Assembly: GCF_002251835.1 (NCBI RefSeq)
Contig: NZ_NOXV01000301.1
Span: 62,499-114,094, forward strand
Reading direction: 5' to 3'
Length of the DNA stretch: 51,596 nucleotides
Source of the DNA: Flavobacterium cyanobacteriorum
Lineage (GTDB): Bacteria > Bacteroidota > Bacteroidia > Flavobacteriales > Flavobacteriaceae
Shown: positions 36,027 through 44,671 of the stretch, piece by piece
Position numbering within the stretch: the first letter of the stretch is position 1
How the letters are laid out: every line of letters begins with the position of its first letter
Position numbers and translations under genes: made by a program
Notes under the pieces: generated by a model
What the model was told of the DNA's origin: nothing
The model's database searches: none
What the model saw: the letters and a program-made list of their open reading frames with translations, nothing else

Positions 36027-37119
36027 AATATTAATGACGGCTGATACCATAGGCGGAGTGTGGACTTACAGCATGGACCTTTGTAAGGCGCTGCAGGACT
36101 ATGATGTAGAGGTACACCTGGTGACGATGGGCGGGCTACTCAATGAGGAGCAGAATACGCAGGTAGAGCAACTAGGCAATGTTCACCTGTACGAAAGCAG
36201 TTATAAGCTGGAGTGGATGCAGAATCCGTGGGAAGATGTAGAAAAAGCCAGGCAATGGGTACAGTCAGTACATGATAGGGTAATGCCCAATCTTATCCAC
36301 TTCAACAACTACGGGCAGATTAATGGCAGGTGGAACTGTCCGGTTATAACTGTCTTTCATTCCTGTGTGCAGACATGGTGGCAGGCCATAAAAAGTGAGG
36401 AAGCCCCTCCGGAATGGGAACGTTATAAAGAGCTTGTTGAGAAAGCACTAAGGCTCTCAGATGTTGTAGTAGCCCCTACCGTAGCCATGCTGCAACAGGC
36501 GGAATCAATATATGGCGGGTTTGCTTCTGCAGAAGCAATTTATAACGGCAGGAACCTGAAAGTTTGCGGGTCATTACGAAAAGAGCCTTACATATTAAGC
36601 GCAGGCAGGGTTTGGGATGAGGCTAAAAATATTAAGCTTTTATCAAATATTGCTTCTGAACTTGAGTGGCCTGTATATATAGCCGGGCAAAATGAAAGTC
36701 CGGACGGAGAAACTTATACACCTGCAAAAGTCAGGTTTTTGGGACACATGCCACAAGATGATTTGCAGCACTGTATGGAAAGGGCATCAATATTTGTAAT
36801 GCCCGCTAAATATGAGCCTTTCGGTTTAGCAGTATTAGAAGCTGCCAACGCTGGCTGTGCCTTAGCGCTAAGCAATATTGATACACTCAGGGAAATTTGG
36901 GGTGATGCTGCGGTATATTTTAATCCGTTTGATGAAATATCTGCAAAAGCAATTATCCAAAACCTGATTGCAGATGAGGAGCTAAGGCATAAAATGACGG
37001 CAAAAGCAGTAATAAGGGCCAAAGATTTTACTGCCGCAGCAATGGCTGACAAATACATGCAGCTGTATCAGAAACTGGTGCATGAAGATTATAAAGAACT
37101 AACAAACCAGAACGTATGA
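36010..37119 (+). CDS. Glycosyltransferase, family 4
   Basis: A 369-residue GT-B retaining transferase. TIGGVWTYSMDLCKAL is the N-terminal acceptor-side motif; the C-terminal donor domain has ILSAGRVWDEAKNI and the E-x7-E region PAKYEPFGLAVLEAANAGCA. It has no signal peptide or membrane helix, so it acts in the cytosol or peripherally. Its start lies 17 nt inside the oxidoreductase gene and its stop overlaps the next ATG by 4 nt (ATGA). It would move a sugar from a nucleotide donor to the growing product of the cluster; which sugar is unknown. Confidence 0.9.
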   Translation: MKGRLKILMTADTIGGVWTYSMDLCKALQDYDVEVHLVTMGGLLNEEQNTQVEQLGNVHLYESSYKLEWMQNPWEDVEKARQWVQSVHDRVMPNLIHFNNYGQINGRWNCPVITVFHSCVQTWWQAIKSEEAPPEWERYKELVEKALRLSDVVVAPTVAMLQQAESIYGGFASAEAIYNGRNLKVCGSLRKEPYILSAGRVWDEAKNIKLLSNIASELEWPVYIAGQNESPDGETYTPAKVRFLGHMPQDDLQHCMERASIFVMPAKYEPFGLAVLEAANAGCALALSNIDTLREIWGDAAVYFNPFDEISAKAIIQNLIADEELRHKMTAKAVIRAKDFTAAAMADKYMQLYQKLVHEDYKELTNQNV

Positions 37120-38249
37120 ATATAGTATTATTTTATCATTCCCTTGCTTCCGACTGGAACCACGGCAACGCGCATTTCCTTAGGGGAACCGTAAAAGAAC
37201 TCCTTAAGCGGGGCCATAATCTGAAGGTATATGAGCCGGAAGGGAACTGGAGCCTTGCCAATCTTGTTAAAGACCACGGCAAAGAGAAGGCGCAGGAGTT
37301 TACCAAATATTACCCAATGCTGAAGGCACGTTTTTACAATCCTGTAAAACCGGATTATGATGCTATGCTTAAAGGTGCTGACCTGGTTATAGTGCATGAA
37401 TGGAATGAACCGGAACTCGTGGCAACTGTAGGGGAGTTAAAAGATAAATATGGCTACAAACTGCTTTTTCATGATACGCATCATAGGGCAGTATCGGAAG
37501 TGGAGAGCATGGGCAAGTACGACTTTGCCAATTATGACGGATGCCTTGCTTTTGGCGAAGTGATAAGCAATATTTACAGGAATAATAAGTGGATTGAAAA
37601 AGTATGGACATGGCATGAAGCTGCCGATGCTGGGTTGTTTAAGCCACAGCCTTCTGCAGAAAAGGAAGGCGACCTTGTCTGGATTGGCAACTGGGGCGAT
37701 AATGAGCGCACTGAGGAGCTGATGGAGTTCCTTATAAAGCCAGTAAAAGAACTGAAGCTGAAGGCAAAGGTTTATGGCGTACGCTACCCGGATGAGGCCT
37801 TAAGAGCCCTTAAAGATGCCGGTATTGAATATGGCGGTTGGCTCCCCAATTACAAAGCGCCTGAAGTATTTGCCAAATATAAAGTTACTGTGCATGTACC
37901 GCGTGGGCCGTATGTAAAATGGCTGCCGGGCATACCAACCATACGCCCGTTTGAGGCATTGTCCTGCGGCATTACGTTGGTATCTTCTCCATGGGATGAT
38001 GCGGAGAACTTATTTACACCCGGCGAAGATTTCCATATGGCCAAAAATAGTGAGGAGATGAAAGCACAGCTTCAAAGAGTGCTTTTTGATGAGGGACTGG
38101 CACAAAAACTGGCTGAACGCGGACGTAAAACTATCCTGGCAAGGCATACCTGCGCGCACAGGGTTAATGAACTGGAAGATATTATGAAACAATTAGGGTT
38201 TAATGAGGCGCTCATCTACCCGATGCAGACAAAAACATTAGAAGCATGA
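37116..38249 (+). CDS. CgeB-like glycosyltransferase (first of three)
   Basis: A 377-residue GT-B protein. It starts LFYHSLASDWNHGNAHFLRG and ends with a donor-binding domain containing RPFEALSCGITLVSSPWDDAENLF, the pattern of the CgeB/glycosyl-transferase group 1 domain. The middle DTHHRAVSEVESM is conserved-looking. It overlaps both neighbours by 4 nt. It is more distant from the following two paralogues than they are from each other, by eye. It is likely a cytosolic transferase working in sequence with them (inference). Confidence 0.85.
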   Translation: MNIVLFYHSLASDWNHGNAHFLRGTVKELLKRGHNLKVYEPEGNWSLANLVKDHGKEKAQEFTKYYPMLKARFYNPVKPDYDAMLKGADLVIVHEWNEPELVATVGELKDKYGYKLLFHDTHHRAVSEVESMGKYDFANYDGCLAFGEVISNIYRNNKWIEKVWTWHEAADAGLFKPQPSAEKEGDLVWIGNWGDNERTEELMEFLIKPVKELKLKAKVYGVRYPDEALRALKDAGIEYGGWLPNYKAPEVFAKYKVTVHVPRGPYVKWLPGIPTIRPFEALSCGITLVSSPWDDAENLFTPGEDFHMAKNSEEMKAQLQRVLFDEGLAQKLAERGRKTILARHTCAHRVNELEDIMKQLGFNEALIYPMQTKTLEA

Positions 38250-39370
38250 ACACCAGCCAACTAAATATAGCATTTTTCGGGTCGAGTATCGTATCGGCCT
38301 ACTGGAACGGAGCCGCCACATACTATCGGGGTATTGTAAAGGCTTTAAATACTATGGGGCATAATGTTACTTTTTATGAGCCCGATATTTACGACCGCCA
38401 GAAGAACAGGGATATTGAAGACCCTGATTATTGTAAGGTAGTGGTATATCAGGCAAATCAGGAGGAAATAAGCAGGCTGATAGAACAGGCAGCAACAGCC
38501 GATGTGGTTATCAAAGCCAGCGGCGTTGGCGCTTATGACGAACTGCTGGATCGTGAAGTAGCAAACCTGAAGAAAGAAAATAATCTCGTTATTTTTTGGG
38601 ATGTGGATGCACCGGCAACGCTCGACAGGATTGAAAATGATCCCTCAGACCAGTTCAACCGGCTGATACCGCAATATGATTTCATACTTACCTACGGAGG
38701 TGGCCAGCCTGTTATTGATGCTTACGATAGGAACGGCGCGCAAAAGTGCATCCCTATTTACAATGCCTTAGATACCGATACGCATCATCCTGTACCGCCT
38801 GAAGAACGTTTTGAAGGTACGCTTGCTTTCCTTGGCAACCGCCTGCCCGACAGGGAAGCCCGTGTAGAGGAGTTTTTCCTGAAACCTGCGGCTGAACTGC
38901 CACAGCATACATTTTTGCTGGGTGGGAGCGGATGGGAGGATAAACACATGCCACAGAATATTAAGTACATTGGTCACGTCTTCACTGCCGACCATAATGC
39001 ATTGAACTGCACGCCAATGGCTGTATTGAACATAAGCCGTGACAGTATGGCTAAGTATGGTTTCTCACCTGCAACCCGGGTATTTGAAGCCGCAGGGGCA
39101 GGGGCGTGTATCATTACAGATTACTGGGAAGGTATTGATTTTTTCTTTGAGCCGGGAATAGAGATACTGGTAGCTAAAAGCGGTGATGAGGTTACGGAAA
39201 TTCTCCGCACCCTTACTCAGGAAAGGGCCCGTGAAATAGGCGAGGCAGGTTATAGAAAAGTGCTTGCTGCACATACCTACAACCACAGGGCCGAGCTGCT
39301 GCAATCTATCATTAATAAATCATTGTCTGCCGCGCACGTGCAGGCACAATTTAATGACCTTACACTATGA
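38246..39370 (+). CDS. CgeB-like glycosyltransferase (second of three)
   Basis: A 374-residue GT-B protein. The N-terminus IAFFGSSIVSAYWNGAATYY holds the Gly-rich acceptor-side loop; FYEPDIYDRQ follows. The donor domain has RVFEAAGAGACIITDYWEGI and FFFEPGIEILVAKS. It resembles the next gene closely in layout (VFEAA.GA/CG..IISDYW.G, EGSEILIA), pointing to tandem duplication. There is no membrane segment. Start and stop each overlap a neighbour by 4 nt. Confidence 0.85.
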   Translation: MNTSQLNIAFFGSSIVSAYWNGAATYYRGIVKALNTMGHNVTFYEPDIYDRQKNRDIEDPDYCKVVVYQANQEEISRLIEQAATADVVIKASGVGAYDELLDREVANLKKENNLVIFWDVDAPATLDRIENDPSDQFNRLIPQYDFILTYGGGQPVIDAYDRNGAQKCIPIYNALDTDTHHPVPPEERFEGTLAFLGNRLPDREARVEEFFLKPAAELPQHTFLLGGSGWEDKHMPQNIKYIGHVFTADHNALNCTPMAVLNISRDSMAKYGFSPATRVFEAAGAGACIITDYWEGIDFFFEPGIEILVAKSGDEVTEILRTLTQERAREIGEAGYRKVLAAHTYNHRAELLQSIINKSLSAAHVQAQFNDLTL

Positions 39371-40467
39371 AATTTGTAATAATAGGATTATCGGTTACAT
39401 CATCATGGGGCAACGGCCATGCTACCACTTACAGGGCTTTGCTTAAGGAACTTGCCAAACTGGGCCATGACATACTGTTCCTTGAAAAAGATGTGCCGTG
39501 GTACGCGCCACACCGCGACCTGCCAAACCCCGGCTTTTGTAAAATGGCGCTATACGAAACCAATGAGGAGCTATGGAATAGCTATGCTGATGAAGTGGCC
39601 AATGCCGACGTGGTTATTGTAGGCTCTTATGTACAGCAGGGTGTTGAGGTAGGCGAGTGGGTTATAAAAACAGCTAAAGGCATAAAAGCCTTTTATGATA
39701 TAGATACGCCTGTAACGCTGGCTAAGCTGCAGAGGCAGGATTATGAATATATTACCCCGGAGCTTATCAGTAAATACGACATCTATCTGTCATTTACCGG
39801 AGGCTCCATACTGCAACATTTAGAACAGCATTATGGCTCACCTGCGGCAAGGGCATTATATTGTTCGGTTGACCCGGAACAGTATTACCCTGAAAATAAA
39901 ACGGCTAAGTGGGAACTGGGCTATCTTGGTACCTATAGCGATGACCGCCAGCCTACTGTTAACCTGCTTTTAAATAATGCAGCTACAGCTTATCCTGAAG
40001 GTACATTTGTAGTGGCTGGGCCGCAATATCCTGAATCCATAAACTGGCCCGAAAACGTGGAACGCATAGAGCACCTGCCGCCCGCACTGCACAGGGACTT
40101 TTACAATACGCAGAAGTACACGCTAAATGTAACACGCCAAGACATGATAAAGGCAGGTTATTCACCAAGCGTGCGCCTGTTTGAAGCCGCTGCCTGCGGT
40201 GTGCCAATCATCTCTGATTACTGGGACGGGCTTACGTCTTTGTTTGAAGAGGGTTCAGAAATACTTATTGCCCGTAATACCCAAGATGTACTAAACTATC
40301 TGAATACTATAAGCGATGAAGAGCGCAGGCGGATAGGGGAGAACGCAAGGAAAAAAGTATTAAAGGGCCATACAGCCGAAGCTCGTGCCAAAGAGCTGGA
40401 GGAATACATACGGGAAGCAATAAAAGCAAAGAAATTCAAGGCACTGCCTGCTGTAGGAAAAGTATGA
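39367..40467 (+). CDS. CgeB-like glycosyltransferase (third of three)
   Basis: A 366-residue GT-B protein and paralogue of the gene before it. It begins FVIIGLSVTSSWGNGHATTY (acceptor loop), has LEKDVPWYAPHRDLPNPGF, and the donor domain VRLFEAAACGVPIISDYWDG with LFEEGSEILIARN. It is last in the cluster; no clear terminator follows before the convergent response-regulator gene (116 bp gap). Its 3' end faces the two-component operon. The sugar and acceptor are unknown. Confidence 0.85.
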   Translation: MKFVIIGLSVTSSWGNGHATTYRALLKELAKLGHDILFLEKDVPWYAPHRDLPNPGFCKMALYETNEELWNSYADEVANADVVIVGSYVQQGVEVGEWVIKTAKGIKAFYDIDTPVTLAKLQRQDYEYITPELISKYDIYLSFTGGSILQHLEQHYGSPAARALYCSVDPEQYYPENKTAKWELGYLGTYSDDRQPTVNLLLNNAATAYPEGTFVVAGPQYPESINWPENVERIEHLPPALHRDFYNTQKYTLNVTRQDMIKAGYSPSVRLFEAAACGVPIISDYWDGLTSLFEEGSEILIARNTQDVLNYLNTISDEERRRIGENARKKVLKGHTAEARAKELEEYIREAIKAKKFKALPAVGKV

Positions 40468-40583
40468 GACCGCTTCACTGCAGAATAATATCAGTAAAGA
40501 AAGCTTTACCTGTAGCGTATTAAAAAGGCCTTGGCTCATTCTGAGGGGAGCCATACATATTCTGTCCGGGACCTGCCCTCCCG

Positions 40584-41237
40584 TTATAAAAAAGGTTCGG
40601 TAAGACGGTATTTGTGGGAAAACAAGACCAGTCCCACTTTTGACTTTATGCCAAATTTGTCAAACAGGGCAGTACGGTAGGATTCTATGGACTTAACCGA
40701 TAACTTCATGATGTCGGCCATTTGTTCATAGGTATATTCTTTTTCGTCACAGACCAGTTTCAGGAATTCGAGTTCCCTGCCGGTAAGTACCACCTCCGGT
40801 TTTTTTACTGCTTCAGGATCATAATTCCTTATTCTTTTCAGAATATCTACAACATTTGTGTACCCAATTTTTATAATATTATCTATGGCGGTTTTCAATT
40901 CCTGTGCCGTACAGTTCTTATGCAGGAAGCCCCGGGCGCCATGATGGTATGCCGCATTGATTATGTCTTCATCAAAATGCTGTGTAAGGAGCAGCACCTT
41001 GTAGTCCACTACATTGTCTCCCAGCGCTTTCAGCACTTCGATGCCGTTTGTGCCAGGCATGGAATAATCGAGTATGAGCAAGTCGGGCATCGGGGTTAGG
41101 GGTAATGCTTCCAAAAAACCTGCGCCACTATCAAACTCATGCACAACCTTGTAGTTATTGAGTTTGTGCAGCAGTTCCATGAGTCCGTGCCTAACAATTT
41201 TGTGGTCATCAATGATGCCTATGGTAATTTTCTCCAT
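40584..41237 (-). CDS. NarL/LuxR-type response regulator
   Basis: A 217-residue regulator. The receiver domain (1-120) has the acidic pocket IDDHK, phospho-acceptor Asp57 in LLILDYSMPGTNG and Lys in ARGFLHKNCTAQE. The LuxR helix-turn-helix is at about 150-215 (LTGRELEFLKLVCDEKEYTY, then MKLSVKSIESYRTALFDKFG). Its gene begins 3 nt after the kinase stop, so the pair is one operon and presumably one phosphorelay. The target promoters are not identifiable here. Confidence 0.93.
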   Translation of the reverse strand: MEKITIGIIDDHKIVRHGLMELLHKLNNYKVVHEFDSGAGFLEALPLTPMPDLLILDYSMPGTNGIEVLKALGDNVVDYKVLLLTQHFDEDIINAAYHHGARGFLHKNCTAQELKTAIDNIIKIGYTNVVDILKRIRNYDPEAVKKPEVVLTGRELEFLKLVCDEKEYTYEQMADIMKLSVKSIESYRTALFDKFGIKSKVGLVLFSHKYRLTEPFL

Positions 41238-41240
41238 GGT

Positions 41241-42020
41241 TCAGTTCTTTTTCTCCGAAAGGGTAATAGTAGTGCCCTTCCCTGTTACGGATTGTATCGT
41301 TACCTCATAATTTATCAGGGCAGCACGGCTGATTATATTAGGAAGCCCCAACCCATCACTGCCTCGCAGAGCTTCTCCCGTGACATCGAATCCCACGCCA
41401 TCATCAGCTATCACCATTACAAATAGCGGTACTATGCTAAGCTTAATCATAACTTTTCCGGCTTTGGCATGTTTGATGATGTTGTTGGTAACTTCCTGGA
41501 AAATCCTGTAGATCACAATTTTTTCATCCGTGGCAAACTGTTTTTTCCTGTCACCCTTAAATGCATAAGTCACCTCCATCTTGCCGTGTTTTTGCAGGCG
41601 TTCCACTTCTGCTTCGAGAACTTTTAGGAAGTCCTGCTGCATAAGCATCTGGTTATTGAGCGAATGGCTCAGGCTCCTTATGGAATCAGAAATGCTACTG
41701 ATTTGCATTGATAGGGGCTGCAACACGTCATTCAACTCAGGCGAATCGAGTTTCAGGTTTTCGAGCATAAAATTTACGTAAGTAAGCTGCTGCCCGGCAT
41801 CATCATGGAGGTCCTGCGAAATATTGTTGAGCACCTGCTCCTGCGTTTCAAGGATTGTAGTGTTGAGCGTCTTTTGGAATTCAATGTCTTTTTGGTAAAT
41901 AAGTTTGGTATAGCTCTTAATTTTGTGGATGTACAGTTTAATTAACAGGAAACAGAACAAGACAAGCATGCTCACAAAGAGCAATATGATGACGATGCCA
42001 AGCGCTACCTTATCAATCAT
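41241..42020 (-). CDS. HisKA_3-type sensor histidine kinase
   Basis: 259 residues from the ATG at 42020. One hydrophobic helix (about 6-30) is followed by a coiled region (about 35-65), then the HisKA_3 dimerisation motif NNISQDLHDDAGQQLT with the phospho-acceptor His72. The ATPase part has FQEVTNNIIKHAKAG (N box) and DDGVGFDV plus GLGLPNI-like GSDGLGLPNIISRA. This is the LiaS/DegS layout that partners NarL regulators. The next in-frame start (42053) would overlap the upstream gene by 41 nt, while 42020 overlaps it by 8. It senses through the membrane or through the upstream multi-TM protein (inference). Confidence 0.9.
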   Translation of the reverse strand: MIDKVALGIVIILLFVSMLVLFCFLLIKLYIHKIKSYTKLIYQKDIEFQKTLNTTILETQEQVLNNISQDLHDDAGQQLTYVNFMLENLKLDSPELNDVLQPLSMQISSISDSIRSLSHSLNNQMLMQQDFLKVLEAEVERLQKHGKMEVTYAFKGDRKKQFATDEKIVIYRIFQEVTNNIIKHAKAGKVMIKLSIVPLFVMVIADDGVGFDVTGEALRGSDGLGLPNIISRAALINYEVTIQSVTGKGTTITLSEKKN

Positions 42021-42657
42021 CTGTAGATTGTTTTTGCTTATAAATATAAACATTTATAAGAGAGTAATAAATAAGGTTTACGATGGGAGTAACGAAGTAG
42101 TGGAGTTCTATACCCAGTACTTCTTTGTACAGCAATGACTTTAGGTCAAAAGCAAACGTAAAGCTCAACCCAAAAAAGAAAATTACGGGTGAGAACCTCA
42201 ACAGGTAATCATTCGAAAAAAAGAACAGGAAATTTTCTCTGCGCAATTGGTAAAAACTCCCGTAAATAAAAATGATAAGGTATAAAAAGGCACCAGCAAC
42301 AAAAGTATAATTGTTCATTTCATGCAGCCCCTTAATACACAACAGGTTAATGATGCCAAAAACAACAAAACTCGTGAGCAATAATATAACGGCTGTTTTT
42401 TTCATAATATCCCTCGCCAGTAAATACAGCCACAGTCCGTTGTGAAGGATAAAGCTAACAGAATAGATAAGGTCTTTACCTGCCAGCAACGCAGATAAAA
42501 TTTCAGTACTGACAGATACCCCCAGTATCATCAATAATATCTTATTGTCCTGCTTGCCCCTGTCAAGGCAGATGATTGCCGCAATGAAGCTAATGAGGAT
42601 ATAGGCGGGCATTATGTAGTTGATGGTTTCCTTCATGGCGCAATTAGCTTTTCGCAC
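42013..42657 (-). CDS. Multi-spanning membrane protein of the two-component operon
   Basis: 214 residues with about seven hydrophobic helices (about 14-30, 40-58, 64-82, 88-110, 118-136, 150-168, 183-205) and short charged loops. No family recognised with confidence; a similar 7-TM protein often precedes NarL-type kinases in Bacteroidota, by my memory. An in-frame ATG at 42636 (MKETINYIMPAY) is an alternative start. Its 3' end overlaps the kinase start by 8 nt, so the two are translated together. It could be the sensor that feeds the kinase (inference only). Confidence 0.6.
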   Translation of the reverse strand: MRKANCAMKETINYIMPAYILISFIAAIICLDRGKQDNKILLMILGVSVSTEILSALLAGKDLIYSVSFILHNGLWLYLLARDIMKKTAVILLLTSFVVFGIINLLCIKGLHEMNNYTFVAGAFLYLIIFIYGSFYQLRRENFLFFFSNDYLLRFSPVIFFFGLSFTFAFDLKSLLYKEVLGIELHYFVTPIVNLIYYSLINVYIYKQKQSTDD

Positions 42658-42666
42658 TATTTGTAA

Positions 42667-43347
42667 TTAAAGAGCTCTCGGTATTCGGGTATAATCATAA
42701 TAATAATAATAATTTGTCCCGGCGATGGAAAATAAAATACCGGGGCTGCCCTTTATCTCCGCCTTCTTGATTGTTATTTCCGTAACCGTTGGATGCTTTT
42801 CAAGCAAACCTTTCAGGAGTGGCATCGAAAAACAGTTGCCATCAATCTCAAAATCGTCCGTTACTTTATAAATAAGATCATACTGAGTACCATTTGGCTG
42901 GAAATCAAAGCTAAAATACTTGGAATAATCATCTTTAAAATCTGCCCCTGCTGCTTTTTTTAATTTTTCAACAGATACTGTCTCCTTAGCAATGATGGTA
43001 CCTACTTCAGAGGCATCAATGAGATGGGCTTTAATAATTTCAGGCCTGGATTTAGGAAAATTTATATAAGCATCGTTTAGTTCCAGCCAATCTGCTTCAT
43101 CATCTTTTAAATTGGTTACGTCAATGTGAATATCGTTCCCATTAATTTTGTAAATCATATTCATGCATTGATGGCTTTGGATCCAACATGTAGGACATGG
43201 TAATTTTGTTTTATCAATAATTAAATGAGTTTCCGACGGGGCGTTATTACACACCATTCCTTTATCCAAAAATTTTACGCTAACAAACGTGATAGTAGTT
43301 GCTGCTAACGCTACAAGAGGCAGTTTAAATCTTTTTAGGTTCATCAT
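42667..43347 (-). CDS. Unrecognised Cys-containing exported or anchored protein
   Basis: 226 residues from the Met-Met start at 43347. One N-terminal hydrophobic segment (about 8-25) acts as signal or anchor. Soon after come a CPTCW pair and two more Cys (HQCMNMIY, GMVCNN), then a mixed alpha/beta body. Near the C-terminus is a Tyr-rich run (TNYYYYYDYTR) encoded by a triplet repeat. No domain recognised; the CPTC pair resembles thiol-redox or metal-binding motifs but the context does not settle it. It lies 9 nt upstream of the multi-TM gene, so it is probably the first gene of that operon. Confidence 0.55.
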   Translation of the reverse strand: MMNLKRFKLPLVALAATTITFVSVKFLDKGMVCNNAPSETHLIIDKTKLPCPTCWIQSHQCMNMIYKINGNDIHIDVTNLKDDEADWLELNDAYINFPKSRPEIIKAHLIDASEVGTIIAKETVSVEKLKKAAGADFKDDYSKYFSFDFQPNGTQYDLIYKVTDDFEIDGNCFSMPLLKGLLEKHPTVTEITIKKAEIKGSPGILFSIAGTNYYYYYDYTRIPRAL

Positions 43348-43536
43348 TTTAGTATTTAATATTATCATACAAATATCTGACAATAAGCACTTAAAAAAGT
43401 AGGTAAAACCCTATTTTTTTAATAGGCATTTAATAGTTTTAGGATCCAGCCCTATACCATAATATCCCCTCCTGGCCGATAGGCTTTTTCCCGTTTCATG
43501 CCTCCTCCCCGGGCGGTACCTTTGGTTTAGAAATTA

Positions 43537-43779
43537 ATGTTTAACCCTAAATCAATGAATAGGGAAATAAGTAACCGGAGAGATATTCTGGCAATGGTAC
43601 TGATAGGCTTTTCGTTTCTGGCTATCATAGTTATTTCTGTGCTTTATTTTAAGGAACCTGAGAATTCCGAACACGTAAAAAACCTCTTTAATGCCCTATT
43701 GCCTTTAATGAGCACCTGGATTGGCACTGTCCTGGCATTTTATTTTGGAAGGGAGGCTCAGTTGGGGTGTAAGTTCTAA
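43537..43779 (+). pseudogene. Probable truncated membrane-protein remnant
   Basis: 80 codons: a polar start, a TM helix (about 18-40, ILAMVLIGFSFLAIIVISVL), then NALLPLMSTWIGTVLAFYFGREAQ, a second helix. The last stretch matches, from memory, the two-helix N-terminal module ALLPLxGTWVGTVLAFYFxREN that begins longer soluble-domain proteins in Bacteroidota. Here the frame ends five residues later (LGCKF), so the downstream part seems lost. It could instead be a genuine small protein. It lies just left of the tRNA-derived repeat. Confidence 0.4.
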
Positions 43780-43900
43780 TGAAGAAGTCAAGGCTCAATA
43801 AATAATAAATTGTTATATGGCCGGCACCTGTAATTCAGTTACGAGGTGTTGCCAATATGAAATCTATTGCCATGAATTCCTTGCGTAGGGATTTGTATCA

Positions 43901-44002
43901 ATGAGGTGGGCCGCACATATCCTGTTCAGCGCCATTTTTGTCTTGTTGGCGCTCACTGCCCTGCTGCTGATCCGGACACCGTCAGTAATTATACTCACCT
44001 AA
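43901..44002 (+). CDS. Possible 33-residue single-helix peptide
   Basis: ATG at 43901, stop TAA at 44000-44002. The product is one hydrophobic helix (HILFSAIFVLLALTALLLIR) with a charged start (MRWA). No Shine-Dalgarno or clear promoter. Small single-helix toxins look like this, but so do random GC-richer remnants. The rest of the 43780-44324 gap holds no gene apart from this and the repeat copy at 44021-44124. Confidence 0.2.
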   Translation: MRWAAHILFSAIFVLLALTALLLIRTPSVIILT

Positions 44003-44020
44003 TTATTCACAAAAATTTTG

Positions 44021-44124
44021 ATATAAACGCCGTTTTCATATAGGGTATGAAAAAAAAAGCCGCAAATACTGGGTATTTGCGGGCTAACTGAAGCCAAGGA
44101 AAGGCTCTACAGTCGGGGTGGCAG
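44021..44124. repeat. Left direct repeat, copy of tRNA-Pro 3' end and its terminator (att-like)
   Basis: Nearly identical to 51455-51562: ATATAAACGCCGTTTTCATA, then an A-run, the CGCAAATACTGGGTATTTGCGG hairpin and ACAGTCGGGGTGGCAG. It matches the tRNA-Pro only through its last 12 nt (TCGGGGTGGCAG) and then diverges. Differences are a short indel in the A-run and a few substitutions. Confidence 0.85.
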
Positions 44125-44324
44125 TATGACTCCAAACCACCACAACTACTTTTTACATCAAATAAATTATATATGTTTCTTGAAATGTACTCACCGTTTT
44201 ACCCTCAAAAGGTTTGAACAATAATATTTATAAATTTAATGAATATGGAGGCAAACATATTAAGGGGATATAAACTACTAAATGATTAAAGTCACCTATT
44301 GTGTATGGTGATACATCTATTTGA

Positions 44325-44639
44325 TTACGATATCAACTTTTTGATATCTACCCACGTACCTCCATTAATGACATTGGTAAAACCATTGCTTTCTAAAATT
44401 GATTTTGCCTGGCTGCTGCGGGCACCGCTCCGGCAAAAAACTATGATTTTATCCTTTCCTTTAAATTTTGCAAGTTGTGCCTGCAACTGGCCAAGTGGTA
44501 TATTGACCGAGCCTTTTACATGCCCTTCTGAAAATTCGGCAGGAGTCCTTACGTCTACCAGAAAGGCGCCGTTGTTTATAAGCTCCGTAAAAGCCATAGT
44601 ATCAGGTTTCCCAAACATATTTTTAATTAATCCGAACAT
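44325..44639 (-). CDS. Rhodanese-like sulfurtransferase
   Basis: A 104-residue single-domain rhodanese. FLVDVRTPAEFSEGHVKGSV and the active-site loop CRSGARS with Cys69, which would carry a persulfide; VINGGTWVDI is the C-terminal signature. No signal peptide is evident, so it is cytosolic. It has its own promoter with a Crp-type operator (44672-44715) and is transcribed away from the efflux operon's tail. The final codons overlap an inverted repeat (44329-44348). In the island it may handle sulfane sulfur or thiols made by the stress that triggers the regulon (inference). Confidence 0.92.
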   Translation of the reverse strand: MFGLIKNMFGKPDTMAFTELINNGAFLVDVRTPAEFSEGHVKGSVNIPLGQLQAQLAKFKGKDKIIVFCRSGARSSQAKSILESNGFTNVINGGTWVDIKKLIS

Positions 44640-44671
44640 AGTATTTAAATTTTAGTTTTATCAATGCCATA

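Noticed and set aside
40494..40509. GTAAAG/CTTTAC hairpin after the glycan cluster as terminator
   Set aside because: Short AT-rich stem without a T-run.
44121..44160. Second tRNA-Pro gene at the left repeat
   Set aside because: Homology to the tRNA ends after 12 nt; no T-arm or anticodon arm can be folded.
44329..44348. GATATCAA/TTGATATC inverted repeat at the end of the rhodanese gene as a terminator
   Set aside because: It lies within the last codons and no T-run follows on the minus strand; AT-rich arms make it weak.
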